A stretch of DNA of 64,000 nucleotides from Sphingomonas glacialis (lineage in GTDB: Bacteria; Pseudomonadota; Alphaproteobacteria; Sphingomonadales; Sphingomonadaceae), in the NCBI RefSeq assembly GCF_014653575.1, contig NZ_BNAQ01000001.1, forward strand, positions 558,001 to 622,000, written 5' to 3'. Positions 11,573 to 19,797 of the stretch are shown here, in pieces. The notes beneath the pieces are model-generated. The model had not been told where the DNA came from. It did no database searches and saw nothing but the letters and a program-made list of their open reading frames with translations. The first letter of the stretch is position 1. Each line of letters begins with the position of its first letter. A program made the translations under genes and the position numbers.

Positions 11573-12463
11573 TCAGTCGCGTTCGAGTGCCAGGACCCCG
11601 AGCTGGACCGCGCCGAGCGGCCCCGCCATTCCGCCCAGCTCGGCCGGAACGACGAAGCGGTCGATCGGCATCAGCCCGGGCGCTGCGACATAGCCGCCGA
11701 GACTCGCGACCAAGCGAGCGCGAATTTCGGGCAGCAGCTGCGGCACGCCGACCATCACGCCTCCGCCCATCACGATCCGCCGCGGGATGCCGGTCAGCAC
11801 CACCATGTGACAGAGCTGCGCAAGGGTATGCGCGACGGTTTCCCACGCCGGGTCGTTCGCCGCCAAATCCTGCGCGGCCGTTCCGGTGCGCGCGCGGATC
11901 GCGGTTCCCGACACCAGCCCTTCGACGCAATCGCCATGAAAGGCGCAGCTTCCGCGCCAGGCGTCGCCCGTCATCCGCACCGGGCGGATATGGCCGAGCT
12001 CGGCATGCGTCATCCCCGCGACGGGGGCGCCGTGCAGCACGAGCCCGACGCCGACGCCCGTCCCCACCGTGATATAGGCATGGTCTTCGACATCATGCGC
12101 CGCACCCCAGCGCCCTTCGCCGAGCGCAGCGCCGTTGACGTCGCTGTCGAAGCCGAACGGCACGCCCGCAATCTTCGCGAGCCGCAGCCCGACATCGGTA
12201 TCGGACCAACCAGGCTTGGTGGTCGCGGTGATGAAACCGTAATTGGCGTCGCTGCGGTCGAGCGACACCGGGCCGAAGCTCGCGACGCCGAGCGCGTCAT
12301 AGCCCGACCAGCGCCGCAGCACGTCCTCGACCGCGCCAAGCGTTTCGTCGGGCGTGGTGGTCGGGATCTGGACGCGCTCGCGCACATCGTTGGGTCCGCT
12401 TGCCAGGACGCAAATCACCTTGGTCCCGCCGAGCTCGACGCCGGCGATCAGGGGCGCGCTCAT
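11573..12463 (-). CDS. ROK family sugar kinase (fructokinase-like)
   Basis: This 296-aa kinase has the ASKHA phosphate loop (GVELGGTKVICVLA) and the ROK zinc-site region (His in HAELGHIRP, then the Cys/His cluster GSCAFHGDCVEGL). This short-type ROK resembles Bacillus YdhR/GmuE fructokinases. Fructose as substrate is inferred from family only. Its ATG overlaps the glmS stop (ATGA), so it is probably co-transcribed with glmS; making fructose-6-phosphate next to the enzyme that uses it would be coherent. Confidence 0.85.
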   Translation of the reverse strand: MSAPLIAGVELGGTKVICVLASGPNDVRERVQIPTTTPDETLGAVEDVLRRWSGYDALGVASFGPVSLDRSDANYGFITATTKPGWSDTDVGLRLAKIAGVPFGFDSDVNGAALGEGRWGAAHDVEDHAYITVGTGVGVGLVLHGAPVAGMTHAELGHIRPVRMTGDAWRGSCAFHGDCVEGLVSGTAIRARTGTAAQDLAANDPAWETVAHTLAQLCHMVVLTGIPRRIVMGGGVMVGVPQLLPEIRARLVASLGGYVAAPGLMPIDRFVVPAELGGMAGPLGAVQLGVLALERD

Positions 12464-14283
12464 TCTACGGTCACCGACTTGGCGAGATTGCGCGGTTGGT
12501 CGACATCGGTGCCCTTGATGACCGCGACATGATAGGCGAGCAGCTGCACCGGCACCGCATAGACGAGCGGCGCGATCAGCGGGTGGACCTTTGGCATCGT
12601 GATCGTCGCCATGCAGCCGTCGCCCGCCGCCTGGATACCGTCGTAATCCGAGATCAAAACGACCTTGCCGCCGCGCGCCTGGACTTCCTGCATGTTGCTG
12701 ACGGTCTTGTCGAACAACGGGCCCGAGGGCGCGATGACGATGACGGGGACGTTCTCGTCGATCAAGGCGATCGGCCCGTGCTTCATCTCGCCGGCGGCAT
12801 AGCCTTCGGCGTGGATGTAGCTGATTTCCTTGAGCTTCAGCGCGCCCTCGAGCGCGAGCGGATAATCGGTGCCGCGGCCGAGATAGAGCACGTCGCGCGC
12901 GCCCGCGATGTGGTGCGCCATCGCCTCGATCGCCTCGTCATAGGCGAGCGCGCCGTTGAGCGCGGCGGGGGCTTCGGAGAGATGCTTGACGATCATCTTC
13001 TCCTCGGCCGGGCTGAGCTTGCCCTTGGCGCGCGCGAGGTTGGCGGCGAGCGCTGCGAGCACCGCGAGCTGGCACGTGAAGGCCTTGGTCGAGGCGACGC
13101 CGATCTCGGGGCCGGCATGCGTCGGCAGCAGCAGATCGGCTTCGCGCGCCATCGAGCTCGTCGGCACGTTGACGACGACCGCGATGATCTGCCCCTCGGC
13201 GCGCGCATGGCGCAGCGCGGCGAGCGTGTCGGCGGTCTCGCCCGACTGGCTGATGAAGAGGGCGAGGCCGCCCTCCTCCATCACCGGCGCGCGGTAGCGG
13301 AATTCGCTGGCGACATCGAGGTCGACCGGCACGCGCGCGAACTGCTCGAACCAATATTTGGCGACCATGCCGGCGTAGAAGCTGGTGCCGCAGGCGACGA
13401 TCGTGACGCGCTTGATCGTCGACAGGTCGAATTCGGGGATCGGCAGCGTGACGCGCTCTTCCATCCGCTGCAGGTACGAGCGCAGCGTCTGCGCGACGAC
13501 GATCGGCTGCTCGTAGATTTCCTTGAGCATGTAATGCTTGTGGTTGCCCTTCGAGACGAGGTCGCCGGTGACGCCCGAGATCGTGATCGCACGCTCGGCC
13601 GGCGTATTGGCGCGGTCATAGACCTGCGCGCCCTCACGCGTGAGGACGACCCAGTCGCCTTCGTCGAGATAGGCGATCCGCTGCGTCAGCGGCGCGAGCG
13701 CGAGCGCGTCGGAGCCGAGATACATCTCGCCCTCGCCGTATCCGACGACGAGCGGCGAACCGAGCCGTGCGCCGATCAGCAGATCGGGATGCTGGCGGAA
13801 CAGGATCGCGAGCGCGAAGGCGCCGTGGAGCCGCGGGAGCACCTCGCGCACCGCGTCCTCGGGGGCGAGCCCGGCCTCGACCTTCTCGCTGATCAGATGC
13901 GCGACGACCTCGGTGTCGGTCTCGCTGGTGAAGGTCCGGCCGCGGGCGATGAGTTCGTCGCGCAGCGGCTTGAAATTCTCGATGATGCCGTTGTGGACGA
14001 CCGCGACTTCGCCGGTCGCGTGGGGGTGGGCGTTGTTGGTGGTCGGGCCGCCATGCGTTGCCCAGCGCGTGTGCGCGATGCCGGTCTTGCCGGGCAGCGG
14101 ATGCGCGGCGAGTTCGTTGGCGAGGTTGATCAGCTTGCCCGACGCACGCCGCCGCTCGATCGCGCCGTCGAAATCGGTGGCGATGCCGGCCGAATCATAG
14201 CCGCGATATTCGAGCCGCTTCAGACCGTCGAGCAGACGATCGGCGACGTCTTCGGTACTCAGGATGCCAACGATGCCACACAT
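12460..14283 (-). CDS. glmS: Glutamine--fructose-6-phosphate aminotransferase
   Basis: This 607-aa enzyme makes glucosamine-6-phosphate, the first step toward UDP-GlcNAc for peptidoglycan and LPS. The N-terminal glutaminase domain starts MCGIVGIL with the catalytic Cys2 exposed after Met removal. Two SIS domains bind the sugar phosphate, and the conserved end AKSVTVE carries the Schiff-base region. The start must be 14283 so that Cys is residue 2; the longer open frame is rejected. glmU lies 780 bp upstream on the same strand, separated by a toxin-antitoxin pair. Confidence 0.97.
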   Translation of the reverse strand: MCGIVGILSTEDVADRLLDGLKRLEYRGYDSAGIATDFDGAIERRRASGKLINLANELAAHPLPGKTGIAHTRWATHGGPTTNNAHPHATGEVAVVHNGIIENFKPLRDELIARGRTFTSETDTEVVAHLISEKVEAGLAPEDAVREVLPRLHGAFALAILFRQHPDLLIGARLGSPLVVGYGEGEMYLGSDALALAPLTQRIAYLDEGDWVVLTREGAQVYDRANTPAERAITISGVTGDLVSKGNHKHYMLKEIYEQPIVVAQTLRSYLQRMEERVTLPIPEFDLSTIKRVTIVACGTSFYAGMVAKYWFEQFARVPVDLDVASEFRYRAPVMEEGGLALFISQSGETADTLAALRHARAEGQIIAVVVNVPTSSMAREADLLLPTHAGPEIGVASTKAFTCQLAVLAALAANLARAKGKLSPAEEKMIVKHLSEAPAALNGALAYDEAIEAMAHHIAGARDVLYLGRGTDYPLALEGALKLKEISYIHAEGYAAGEMKHGPIALIDENVPVIVIAPSGPLFDKTVSNMQEVQARGGKVVLISDYDGIQAAGDGCMATITMPKVHPLIAPLVYAVPVQLLAYHVAVIKGTDVDQPRNLAKSVTVE

Positions 14284-14297
14284 GGAATGTCTCGACC

Positions 14298-14663
14298 TTA
14301 AAGGGTGTAGGGGATGCGGATGCCCGGCATGGTCGCCGGGAAATCCGTGGTGTTGCGGGTCACTAGAATGCGTCCGTGAACTTGTGCTGACGCGAGGATG
14401 ACCGAGTCCGCAAGCTTCAGGCGGCACTCGTTGCGCAGTTCCGCCGCGCGCGTCGCAATCGGTATATCGAGCTCATCGATCAGGAACCCCGCCAACAGCG
14501 ATTTCGTTCGCGGCATCGTGATCTGGTCGACCCGGGACATGACCTCGATCCACGTCACCCGACTGATCCAGCGATCGTCAACCGACTCGAGCTCGAGCTG
14601 CGCTGACACGTTGCCGTTAAGGGCATCGATCAGGATATTGCTGTCGAACGACGTGGCGCTCAC
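14298..14663 (-). CDS. PIN-domain toxin (VapC-like)
   Basis: This 121-aa protein has the acidic PIN nuclease residues: Asp7 in FDSNILIDAL, Glu in WIEVMSR, Asp in LADSVILASA and Asp in TRNTTDFP. VapC toxins cleave tRNA or rRNA; the target here is unknown. Its GTG start overlaps the stop of the upstream RHH gene (GTGA). It ends 15 bases before glmS. Confidence 0.85.
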   Translation of the reverse strand: MSATSFDSNILIDALNGNVSAQLELESVDDRWISRVTWIEVMSRVDQITMPRTKSLLAGFLIDELDIPIATRAAELRNECRLKLADSVILASAQVHGRILVTRNTTDFPATMPGIRIPYTL

Positions 14664-15040
14664 GATTTTGGCGACGGCTGCACGCCCCGAAGCTGATCGA
14701 GATAGATCGCGCGCTGACGATCATCTTCCGCGTCGAAGAGATCGGGAAACTCGGCTTTGACGTCTTCGTAATCGTCGTCCCAGGGACGGGTCCAGCTCGC
14801 GCGTTCGCGCCGCTGCCATGCGACGGCGTCACCAATGTCAGCGCGATCCTTCCAGGCTCCGAAACCGGCGCGCAGAGCCGCCAGTCGCCGTTGCCGGTTC
14901 CCCTCTTCTGCGTCGCTCGCAATCAGCCGATCGACCGCGTCACGGATCACCGCCGCGCGCGACTGACCGTGCTCGGCCGCGATCTGATCGAGCCGCGCAA
15001 TGCGATCGTCGCCGAGCGAAACCAGGGTCCTGCTAGCCAT
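14660..15040 (-). CDS. Ribbon-helix-helix antitoxin
   Basis: This 126-aa protein has an N-terminal RHH/CopG-type DNA-binding segment (RTLVSLGDDRIARLDQIAAE, then SRAAVIRDAVDRLI). The acidic C-terminal half probably wraps the PIN toxin. It is longer than typical VapB (about 80 aa), mainly through the charged middle. A near-perfect palindrome lies 9 bases upstream of its ATG, the expected autoregulatory operator. Confidence 0.8.
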   Translation of the reverse strand: MASRTLVSLGDDRIARLDQIAAEHGQSRAAVIRDAVDRLIASDAEEGNRQRRLAALRAGFGAWKDRADIGDAVAWQRRERASWTRPWDDDYEDVKAEFPDLFDAEDDRQRAIYLDQLRGVQPSPKS

Positions 15041-15048
15041 TATCGACC

Positions 15049-15067
15049 GATATCACCGGGTGATATC
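15049..15067. promoter_or_regulatory. Palindromic operator of the toxin-antitoxin operon
   Basis: GATATCACC-G-GGTGATATC is a perfect 9-bp inverted repeat with a one-base centre. It lies 9 bases upstream of the antitoxin ATG (leftward) and overlaps the stop codon of glmU (15066-15068). RHH antitoxins bind such palindromes to repress their own operon. Confidence 0.65.
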
Positions 15068-16427
15068 ACTTGCCAGCTTTCTTCGCCGTCATCGCGTCGC
15101 GAAAGCGCTTGGCCCATCCGGGTTTGGAGACTTGCTGCGGCCGCACCAACGCGAGCGCGTCGGCTTCGACGTCGGCGGTGATCACAGATCCTGCGCCGAC
15201 AATCGCGCCCGCGCCGATCGTCACCGGCGCGACCAGCGCCGAGTTCGACCCGATGAACGCGCCTTCGCCAATGATCGTCTTGTATTTGAAGAAACCGTCG
15301 TAATTGCAGGTGATCGTGCCCGCGCCGATATTCGCGCCAGCCCCCACTTCGGCATCGCCGAGATAGGTCAGGTGGCTCGCCTTGGCGCCCGCGCCGAGCA
15401 CGGCCTTCTTTATCTCGACGAAATTGCCGATCTTCGACTTCTCGCCCATCACCGCGCCGGGACGCAGGCGGGCGAACGGGCCGACCTCGGCCTTGGCGCC
15501 GATCAGCGCGCCCTCGATATGGCTGAAGGCGTGAAGCAGCGCACCGTCGCCGACGGTGACGCCGGGGCCGAACACGACGTTGGGCTCGATCACGACGTCT
15601 CGGCCGATCACCGTGTCGTGCGCGAACCAGACGGTCTCGGGGGCGATGAGCGTCGCGCCGTCGGCCATCGCCTGCGCGCGGCGCTGCTGCTGCCACGCGG
15701 CTTCCACGCCCGCCAGTTCGCCGCGGCTGTTGACGCCGGCGACTTCGGTCGCGCCGGTCTCGATCACCGCCGAGCGACGGCCATCGGCGGCGGCGAGCAT
15801 GACGATGTCGGGGAGGTAATATTCGCCCGCCGCATTGTCGTTGCCGACGCGGGCGAGCAGCGCGAACAGATCGGCGCTGCGCACCGCCATTAGCCCGGAG
15901 TTGCACAAATCGACCGCGCGTTCGGCGGGGGTCGCGTCCTTGAACTCGACCATCTTTGCAATGACGCCATCCTCGGCGATGATCCGGCCATAGGCACCGG
16001 CATCGGTGGGACGAAAACCGAGCACGACCGCCACCGGCGCGTCTTCCGCGTTCAGTCGGTCGAGCATCGCCCGCATCGTCTGCGAGGAGACGAGCGGGAC
16101 GTCGCCGTAGAGGATCAGCACATCGCCGTCGAAGCCAGCGAGCGCGGCTTCGGCCTGAGCGACGGCATGCCCGGTACCGAGCTGTTCGGCCTGCAGCGCG
16201 GTCGCGATCCCGAGCGGCGAGACCGCCGCCTCGACCTGATCGCGCCCCGCGCCCGTCACGACGACGGTGCGCGCCGGGTCGAGCGCCGCGACGCTCGCCG
16301 CCAGATGCAGCAGCATCGGCCGCCCGGCGATCGGATGCAGCACCTTGTGCAGATCCGATTTCATGCGCGTCCCCTTGCCCGCGGCAAGGATGATGGCGGC
16401 GATGGGGGGGCGAGACGGGCTTTCCAT
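15066..16427 (-). CDS. glmU: Bifunctional GlmU (acetyltransferase / uridylyltransferase)
   Basis: This 453-aa enzyme converts glucosamine-1-phosphate to UDP-GlcNAc. The N-terminal pyrophosphorylase domain starts with LAAGKGTRMKS (residues 14-24) and the C-terminal half is a left-handed beta-helix of hexapeptide repeats (for example VIEPNVVFGPGVTVGDGALL) with KIGNFVEIKKA and GDAEVGAGANIGAGTITCNYDG before the acetyl-CoA region. The ATG at 16427 gives the usual length. It is divergent from gph, 61 bp away. Confidence 0.97.
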   Translation of the reverse strand: MESPSRPPIAAIILAAGKGTRMKSDLHKVLHPIAGRPMLLHLAASVAALDPARTVVVTGAGRDQVEAAVSPLGIATALQAEQLGTGHAVAQAEAALAGFDGDVLILYGDVPLVSSQTMRAMLDRLNAEDAPVAVVLGFRPTDAGAYGRIIAEDGVIAKMVEFKDATPAERAVDLCNSGLMAVRSADLFALLARVGNDNAAGEYYLPDIVMLAAADGRRSAVIETGATEVAGVNSRGELAGVEAAWQQQRRAQAMADGATLIAPETVWFAHDTVIGRDVVIEPNVVFGPGVTVGDGALLHAFSHIEGALIGAKAEVGPFARLRPGAVMGEKSKIGNFVEIKKAVLGAGAKASHLTYLGDAEVGAGANIGAGTITCNYDGFFKYKTIIGEGAFIGSNSALVAPVTIGAGAIVGAGSVITADVEADALALVRPQQVSKPGWAKRFRDAMTAKKAGK

Positions 16428-16488
16428 AACGCCAGCCCTGCCACGCCGGACTTGCCAATTCCATAGCAACCCTGCCAGGCGGGGCCGC

Positions 16489-17175
16489 ATGACGACGAAT
16501 TCATTTCAGATCGTGGGGTTCGACCTCGATGGCACCCTGGTCGACAGCAGCGGCGATCTTACCGCCGCGGTCAACGACACGCTCGACTTCGCCGGGCGTC
16601 CGTTGCTGACGGTGGCGCAAGTCAAGACGATGGTTGGCGGCGGCGCGAAGCATATGCTGGCGCAAGGGCTCGAGGCGACCGGCGGCTGCACGCCGGAGGA
16701 ATTCCGCCCGCTCTACAAGCGGATGCTGGCCTATTATGCCGCGCACCTTTCGGTCCATACGCGCCCCTTCCCCGGCGTGATCGACGCGCTCGACCAGCTC
16801 GACGCGCGCGGCATCAAGAGCGCGGTCGTCACCAACAAGTTCGAGAGCCTGGCGCTCACGCTGCTCGCCGATCTCGGGCTGACCGAGCGCTTCGCGTGCA
16901 TCATCGGCGGCGACACGATGGGGCCGGGCCTGTCCAAGCCCAACCGCGCGCCGATCGACGAGATGATCCGGCGCTGCGGCGGGGAGATCGGCGCGACCCG
17001 CGCGGCGTTCGTCGGCGATTCGATCTACGACATCATGGCGGCGAAGAACGCCGGAATCCCCGGCATCGCGGTGAGCTTCGGCTTCCTGCTTGAGCCGGTC
17101 GAGGAAATGGGCGCCGACGCCATCATCGATTCGTTCGACGAACTGCTCCCGACGCTCGACCGCCTGTCAGCCTGA
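16489..17175 (+). CDS. gph: HAD-family phosphoglycolate phosphatase
   Basis: This 228-aa HAD hydrolase has the nucleophile motif FDLDGTLVDS (Asp12 and Asp14), motif II VVTNK, and motif IV GDSIYDIMAAKNAG. The cap domain between them fits the Gph subfamily, which removes phosphate from 2-phosphoglycolate formed in DNA repair. The exact substrate is inferred. AGGCGGGG precedes the chosen ATG. Its last 9 bases overlap the end of the convergent nucleotidyltransferase gene. Confidence 0.85.
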   Translation: MTTNSFQIVGFDLDGTLVDSSGDLTAAVNDTLDFAGRPLLTVAQVKTMVGGGAKHMLAQGLEATGGCTPEEFRPLYKRMLAYYAAHLSVHTRPFPGVIDALDQLDARGIKSAVVTNKFESLALTLLADLGLTERFACIIGGDTMGPGLSKPNRAPIDEMIRRCGGEIGATRAAFVGDSIYDIMAAKNAGIPGIAVSFGFLLEPVEEMGADAIIDSFDELLPTLDRLSA

Positions 17176-18180
17176 GGCGGGCCCGGCGCCGCCCTTGCGC
17201 CACTTGGTCCAAAGGTGCCGCGCGAGCATCGCGGGCGGCATCCGCAGCCAGTGCGAGCGGATGTAGAACGCCATCCGCGTCACCGGGCGCGTCGTGCGCC
17301 CCCAACCATCGCGTGCGGTGACGCGGCGGAGATAGAGGCGGTCGACGAGCCTTGAACCGGCGCCGTCGCCATACAGCGCGGCCGCAAGCCGCAGCGCCCG
17401 CGCGACCTCGCGGTTCAATCCGTGCATTGCGGCTCGCTCGGCCAATCCCGCGACACCGTCTTGCTCGACAAGACAGTGGACGTCCCACAAATTGCGCATC
17501 CCGCCCGCCAGATCGCCGTCGGCAAACAGGTGGGCGGCGGCATGGACGACCATGTCTTCGGGCGACAGCGCCCACAGCCCAGGCGCAACCTCGCCCGCAT
17601 CGGCGAGCAACGCCGCAGCGTTGGGGGTGATCCGCGCGGTGAGTGGCAGGATCGTGTGGTGGACGTCGATCATCCGGTCGCGGTCGCGGTGGATCAGCGG
17701 CGGGAGCTCGTGCATCCACTGGCGGTAATAGGCGTCGTCATACGGATCGGGCTTGACCCATTCCCAACCCGCGTCGAGCAAAGCCGCCTCGATCGTATCC
17801 AGCGATGCGCGTGGCACGAGGATGTCGAGATCCCCGATCGACCGCCCCTGCCCCGCCAGCAGATCGGCGGCGACGAAGGCGGTGCCCTTGAGCAGCACGA
17901 CGCGCTCGTCGATCGGCGCGAGTGCGCGGCGGGCCGCTTCGGCTTCCCACAAGGCGACGACCCGGCCCTGTTCGACCGAGCGCCACGCGTCTTCGAGAAT
18001 GCGCCCGACGTTCGGTGGAACCGCCACTCCATCGAGCCGCCATGCGAGCGTGCCCAGCATCTGCTCCGCGCGGGCGATCGCGAGTAAGGCGGTCCAGCCC
18101 TGCGCGTCGAGTGCGAGCGTGCTTTCGGGCAAGCGCAGCGCGCGCGCCAGCAGCCAGCCGTCGGGCGCGCGGCGCATCAT
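17167..18180 (-). CDS. Nucleotidyltransferase family protein of the HPr-rel-A cluster
   Basis: This 337-aa protein matches the uncharacterised NTP_transf_5-type family, with the catalytic GDLDILV (Asp117 and Asp119) after LLKGTAFVAADLLAGQGRS and a long helical C-terminus. Its ATG at 18180 overlaps the stop of the HprK-like kinase gene (ATGATG). In sphingomonads such proteins accompany HprK-related kinase A and a PqqD-like partner, as here. The biochemical role is unknown. Confidence 0.78.
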   Translation of the reverse strand: MMRRAPDGWLLARALRLPESTLALDAQGWTALLAIARAEQMLGTLAWRLDGVAVPPNVGRILEDAWRSVEQGRVVALWEAEAARRALAPIDERVVLLKGTAFVAADLLAGQGRSIGDLDILVPRASLDTIEAALLDAGWEWVKPDPYDDAYYRQWMHELPPLIHRDRDRMIDVHHTILPLTARITPNAAALLADAGEVAPGLWALSPEDMVVHAAAHLFADGDLAGGMRNLWDVHCLVEQDGVAGLAERAAMHGLNREVARALRLAAALYGDGAGSRLVDRLYLRRVTARDGWGRTTRPVTRMAFYIRSHWLRMPPAMLARHLWTKWRKGGAGPASG

Positions 18181-19037
18181 CGCGCCGCCCACGCCGCCTC
18201 CACTTGCGCGATCGCGCTGGCGGTGTCGGGATAGTCGATCGCGCGCGCCGGGACCGAGGTCACGAGCTTGGTCAGCGCATCGAAGCCCCGCTCGCCGAGC
18301 GCGACGTAGTTGGTCGAGGCTTGCGTCAGCCGAACGAACACCTCGCTCGGCGCGACGTCGCGCGCGGCGGGTTCGAAGCCGAAGCTCGGGAAGAGGATCA
18401 GCGCCGGGCGCGCCGGCTGGATCATCGTCGCGATCGCGTGCGCATCGGGGACGAAATGGCGGATCGTGCCCTTGGGTGTGCCCTCGAGCAGTGGCCCGAA
18501 CCGATCGGCCGGCGCCTCGGCCGCGACGGTCGCGATGCTCGTATTCTTGAGGCTGACGAGCCGCGGAAAGGCATGGAGCTGTCCCGTTTCGGGATCGAGC
18601 AAGGCAAATTCATCGCCCATCAGACGCCATCCGCGCAGCGACAGCAGCGCCGCGAGCGTCGATTTGCCCGCGCCCGAGACGCCCGTCATCATCAGCGCCT
18701 CGCCGTCGCGCTCGACGACCGAAGCGTGGAGCAGCAGGTAACGGCGCTGGCCGAGCGCCATCTGCAGGTTCATCCCCATCTCGGCGGCGAGCAGCCCTTG
18801 CGCGAGGGGCAGCGGCGCCGCCTCGGGCAGCACGAAATCGCCGCCGATCATCACGGAGGGGCGCAGCACGCGCCGCCACGGCCGCGCGGCGAAGAGGCGC
18901 ACGGTGAAATCGGGGACACCATCGGTGGGCTTGGGATAGGCGCGATACAGCGTCTCGAGCTGCGCGATCGGCGCGCGCCAGTCGGAGCCGATGCGGAAAC
19001 CGACCGGCCCGATCGCTACGCTGAACTGGTGGTTCAT
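18177..19037 (-). CDS. HprK-related kinase A
   Basis: This 286-aa protein resembles the C-terminal part of HPr kinase/phosphorylase: a Walker A loop TGVSGAGKST (about residues 118-127) and a following LMGDEFALLD acidic motif. It lacks the usual HPr kinase N-domain. Flanking overlaps (ATGA on both sides) place it in the middle of a three-gene unit with a PqqD-like protein and a nucleotidyltransferase. The substrate is not known; modification of a peptide or small protein is inferred from the PqqD-like partner. Confidence 0.82.
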   Translation of the reverse strand: MNHQFSVAIGPVGFRIGSDWRAPIAQLETLYRAYPKPTDGVPDFTVRLFAARPWRRVLRPSVMIGGDFVLPEAAPLPLAQGLLAAEMGMNLQMALGQRRYLLLHASVVERDGEALMMTGVSGAGKSTLAALLSLRGWRLMGDEFALLDPETGQLHAFPRLVSLKNTSIATVAAEAPADRFGPLLEGTPKGTIRHFVPDAHAIATMIQPARPALILFPSFGFEPAARDVAPSEVFVRLTQASTNYVALGERGFDALTKLVTSVPARAIDYPDTASAIAQVEAAWAAR

Positions 19038-19321
19038 GCGCGCGACACCAGGCCAGTCGCGACGAGTTCGTCGAGCCGCTCGCGCAGCACATCCATATCG
19101 GCATCGCCGAGCGCATAGTCGCGCGCCAAGCGGTCCAGCAGCGCCGCGCGCGTCATTCCCGCCTCACCCAAAGTCGCGAGAATCTCGGGCGCTGGCGCGG
19201 TGATGAGGTGCGTGATGCCCGAGGCGCGGTGATAGACTGCGGAAAAACTGTCGAGATGGACGATGCTCAGGCTCTCGGCCCGCGCCATGCGGTAGAGGAC
19301 GGTGTCGTCCGCCAGGGCCAC
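19034..19321 (-). CDS. PqqD-like chaperone of the HPr-rel-A system
   Basis: This protein of about 95 aa reads VALADDTVLYRMARAESL, then the PqqD-like core SFSAVYHRASGITHLITAPA and a helical winged tail ending DELVATGLVSRA. PqqD-family proteins hand a precursor peptide to a modifying enzyme. I use the GTG at 19321, 4 bases past the stop of the upstream Tat-protein gene. A CTG or a later ATG is possible. Overlap with the HprK-like gene (ATGA) supports joint function. Confidence 0.72.
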   Translation of the reverse strand: MALADDTVLYRMARAESLSIVHLDSFSAVYHRASGITHLITAPAPEILATLGEAGMTRAALLDRLARDYALGDADMDVLRERLDELVATGLVSRA

Positions 19322-19325
19322 CGGC

Positions 19326-19730
19326 TCAGCCGCGCGGCATCTGCAACGACGCGAAGCAGGTGAAGCCGCTCGTCCCCGATTGCAGCCGCCGGATGTAATT
19401 GGTGTAGGCGCGGCTCTGCTGATAGCTCGTTCCCGGCAGCTGTCCGCCGGCCAGCGCGGTCTTGACCTCCTCGCCCTTGAACGGCCTTCCGGGCGGCGCG
19501 AACGCCCCCAGCGTCCCACGCGGCACGGTGGTGCCGTCGGCGGCGATGTAGCTGCCCGCCCGCCCCGGATCGGGCACCGGAATCTCGCAGGTCGAGATCG
19601 ACGCGGTGGTCGCGGCGAGTGCCGGGCGGATCGAGACGACCGCGGCGGCGCCGGCCGCGCCGAGCATGAGCGCGCGGCGGCGCGTGGCGTTCGGGGTCTC
19701 TGGCGGAACGTCGGTCATGGTGACAGCCAT
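19326..19730 (-). CDS. Tat-signal exported protein of unknown function
   Basis: This 134-aa protein has a twin-arginine signal (ATRRRALMLGAAGAAAVV, then a cleavage region RPALAA). The mature part is small and polar with two cysteines (STCEIPVP and GFTCFASL) that could form one disulfide. It directly precedes and nearly abuts the PqqD-like gene on the same strand, so it may be the substrate or cargo of that cluster; that link is inference. The start could also be the ATG at 19718. Confidence 0.65.
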   Translation of the reverse strand: MAVTMTDVPPETPNATRRRALMLGAAGAAAVVSIRPALAATTASISTCEIPVPDPGRAGSYIAADGTTVPRGTLGAFAPPGRPFKGEEVKTALAGGQLPGTSYQQSRAYTNYIRRLQSGTSGFTCFASLQMPRG

Positions 19731-19797
19731 TTCACATTCGCAAATCGCTGGCAAGCAAGGCTATCGAGCTTAAGCATCTTTGGGCTAAGGCGGCGAA

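Noticed and set aside
12400..14301. 633-codon frame opposite glmS
   Set aside because: Shadow of glmS; no start site, no recognisable motif.
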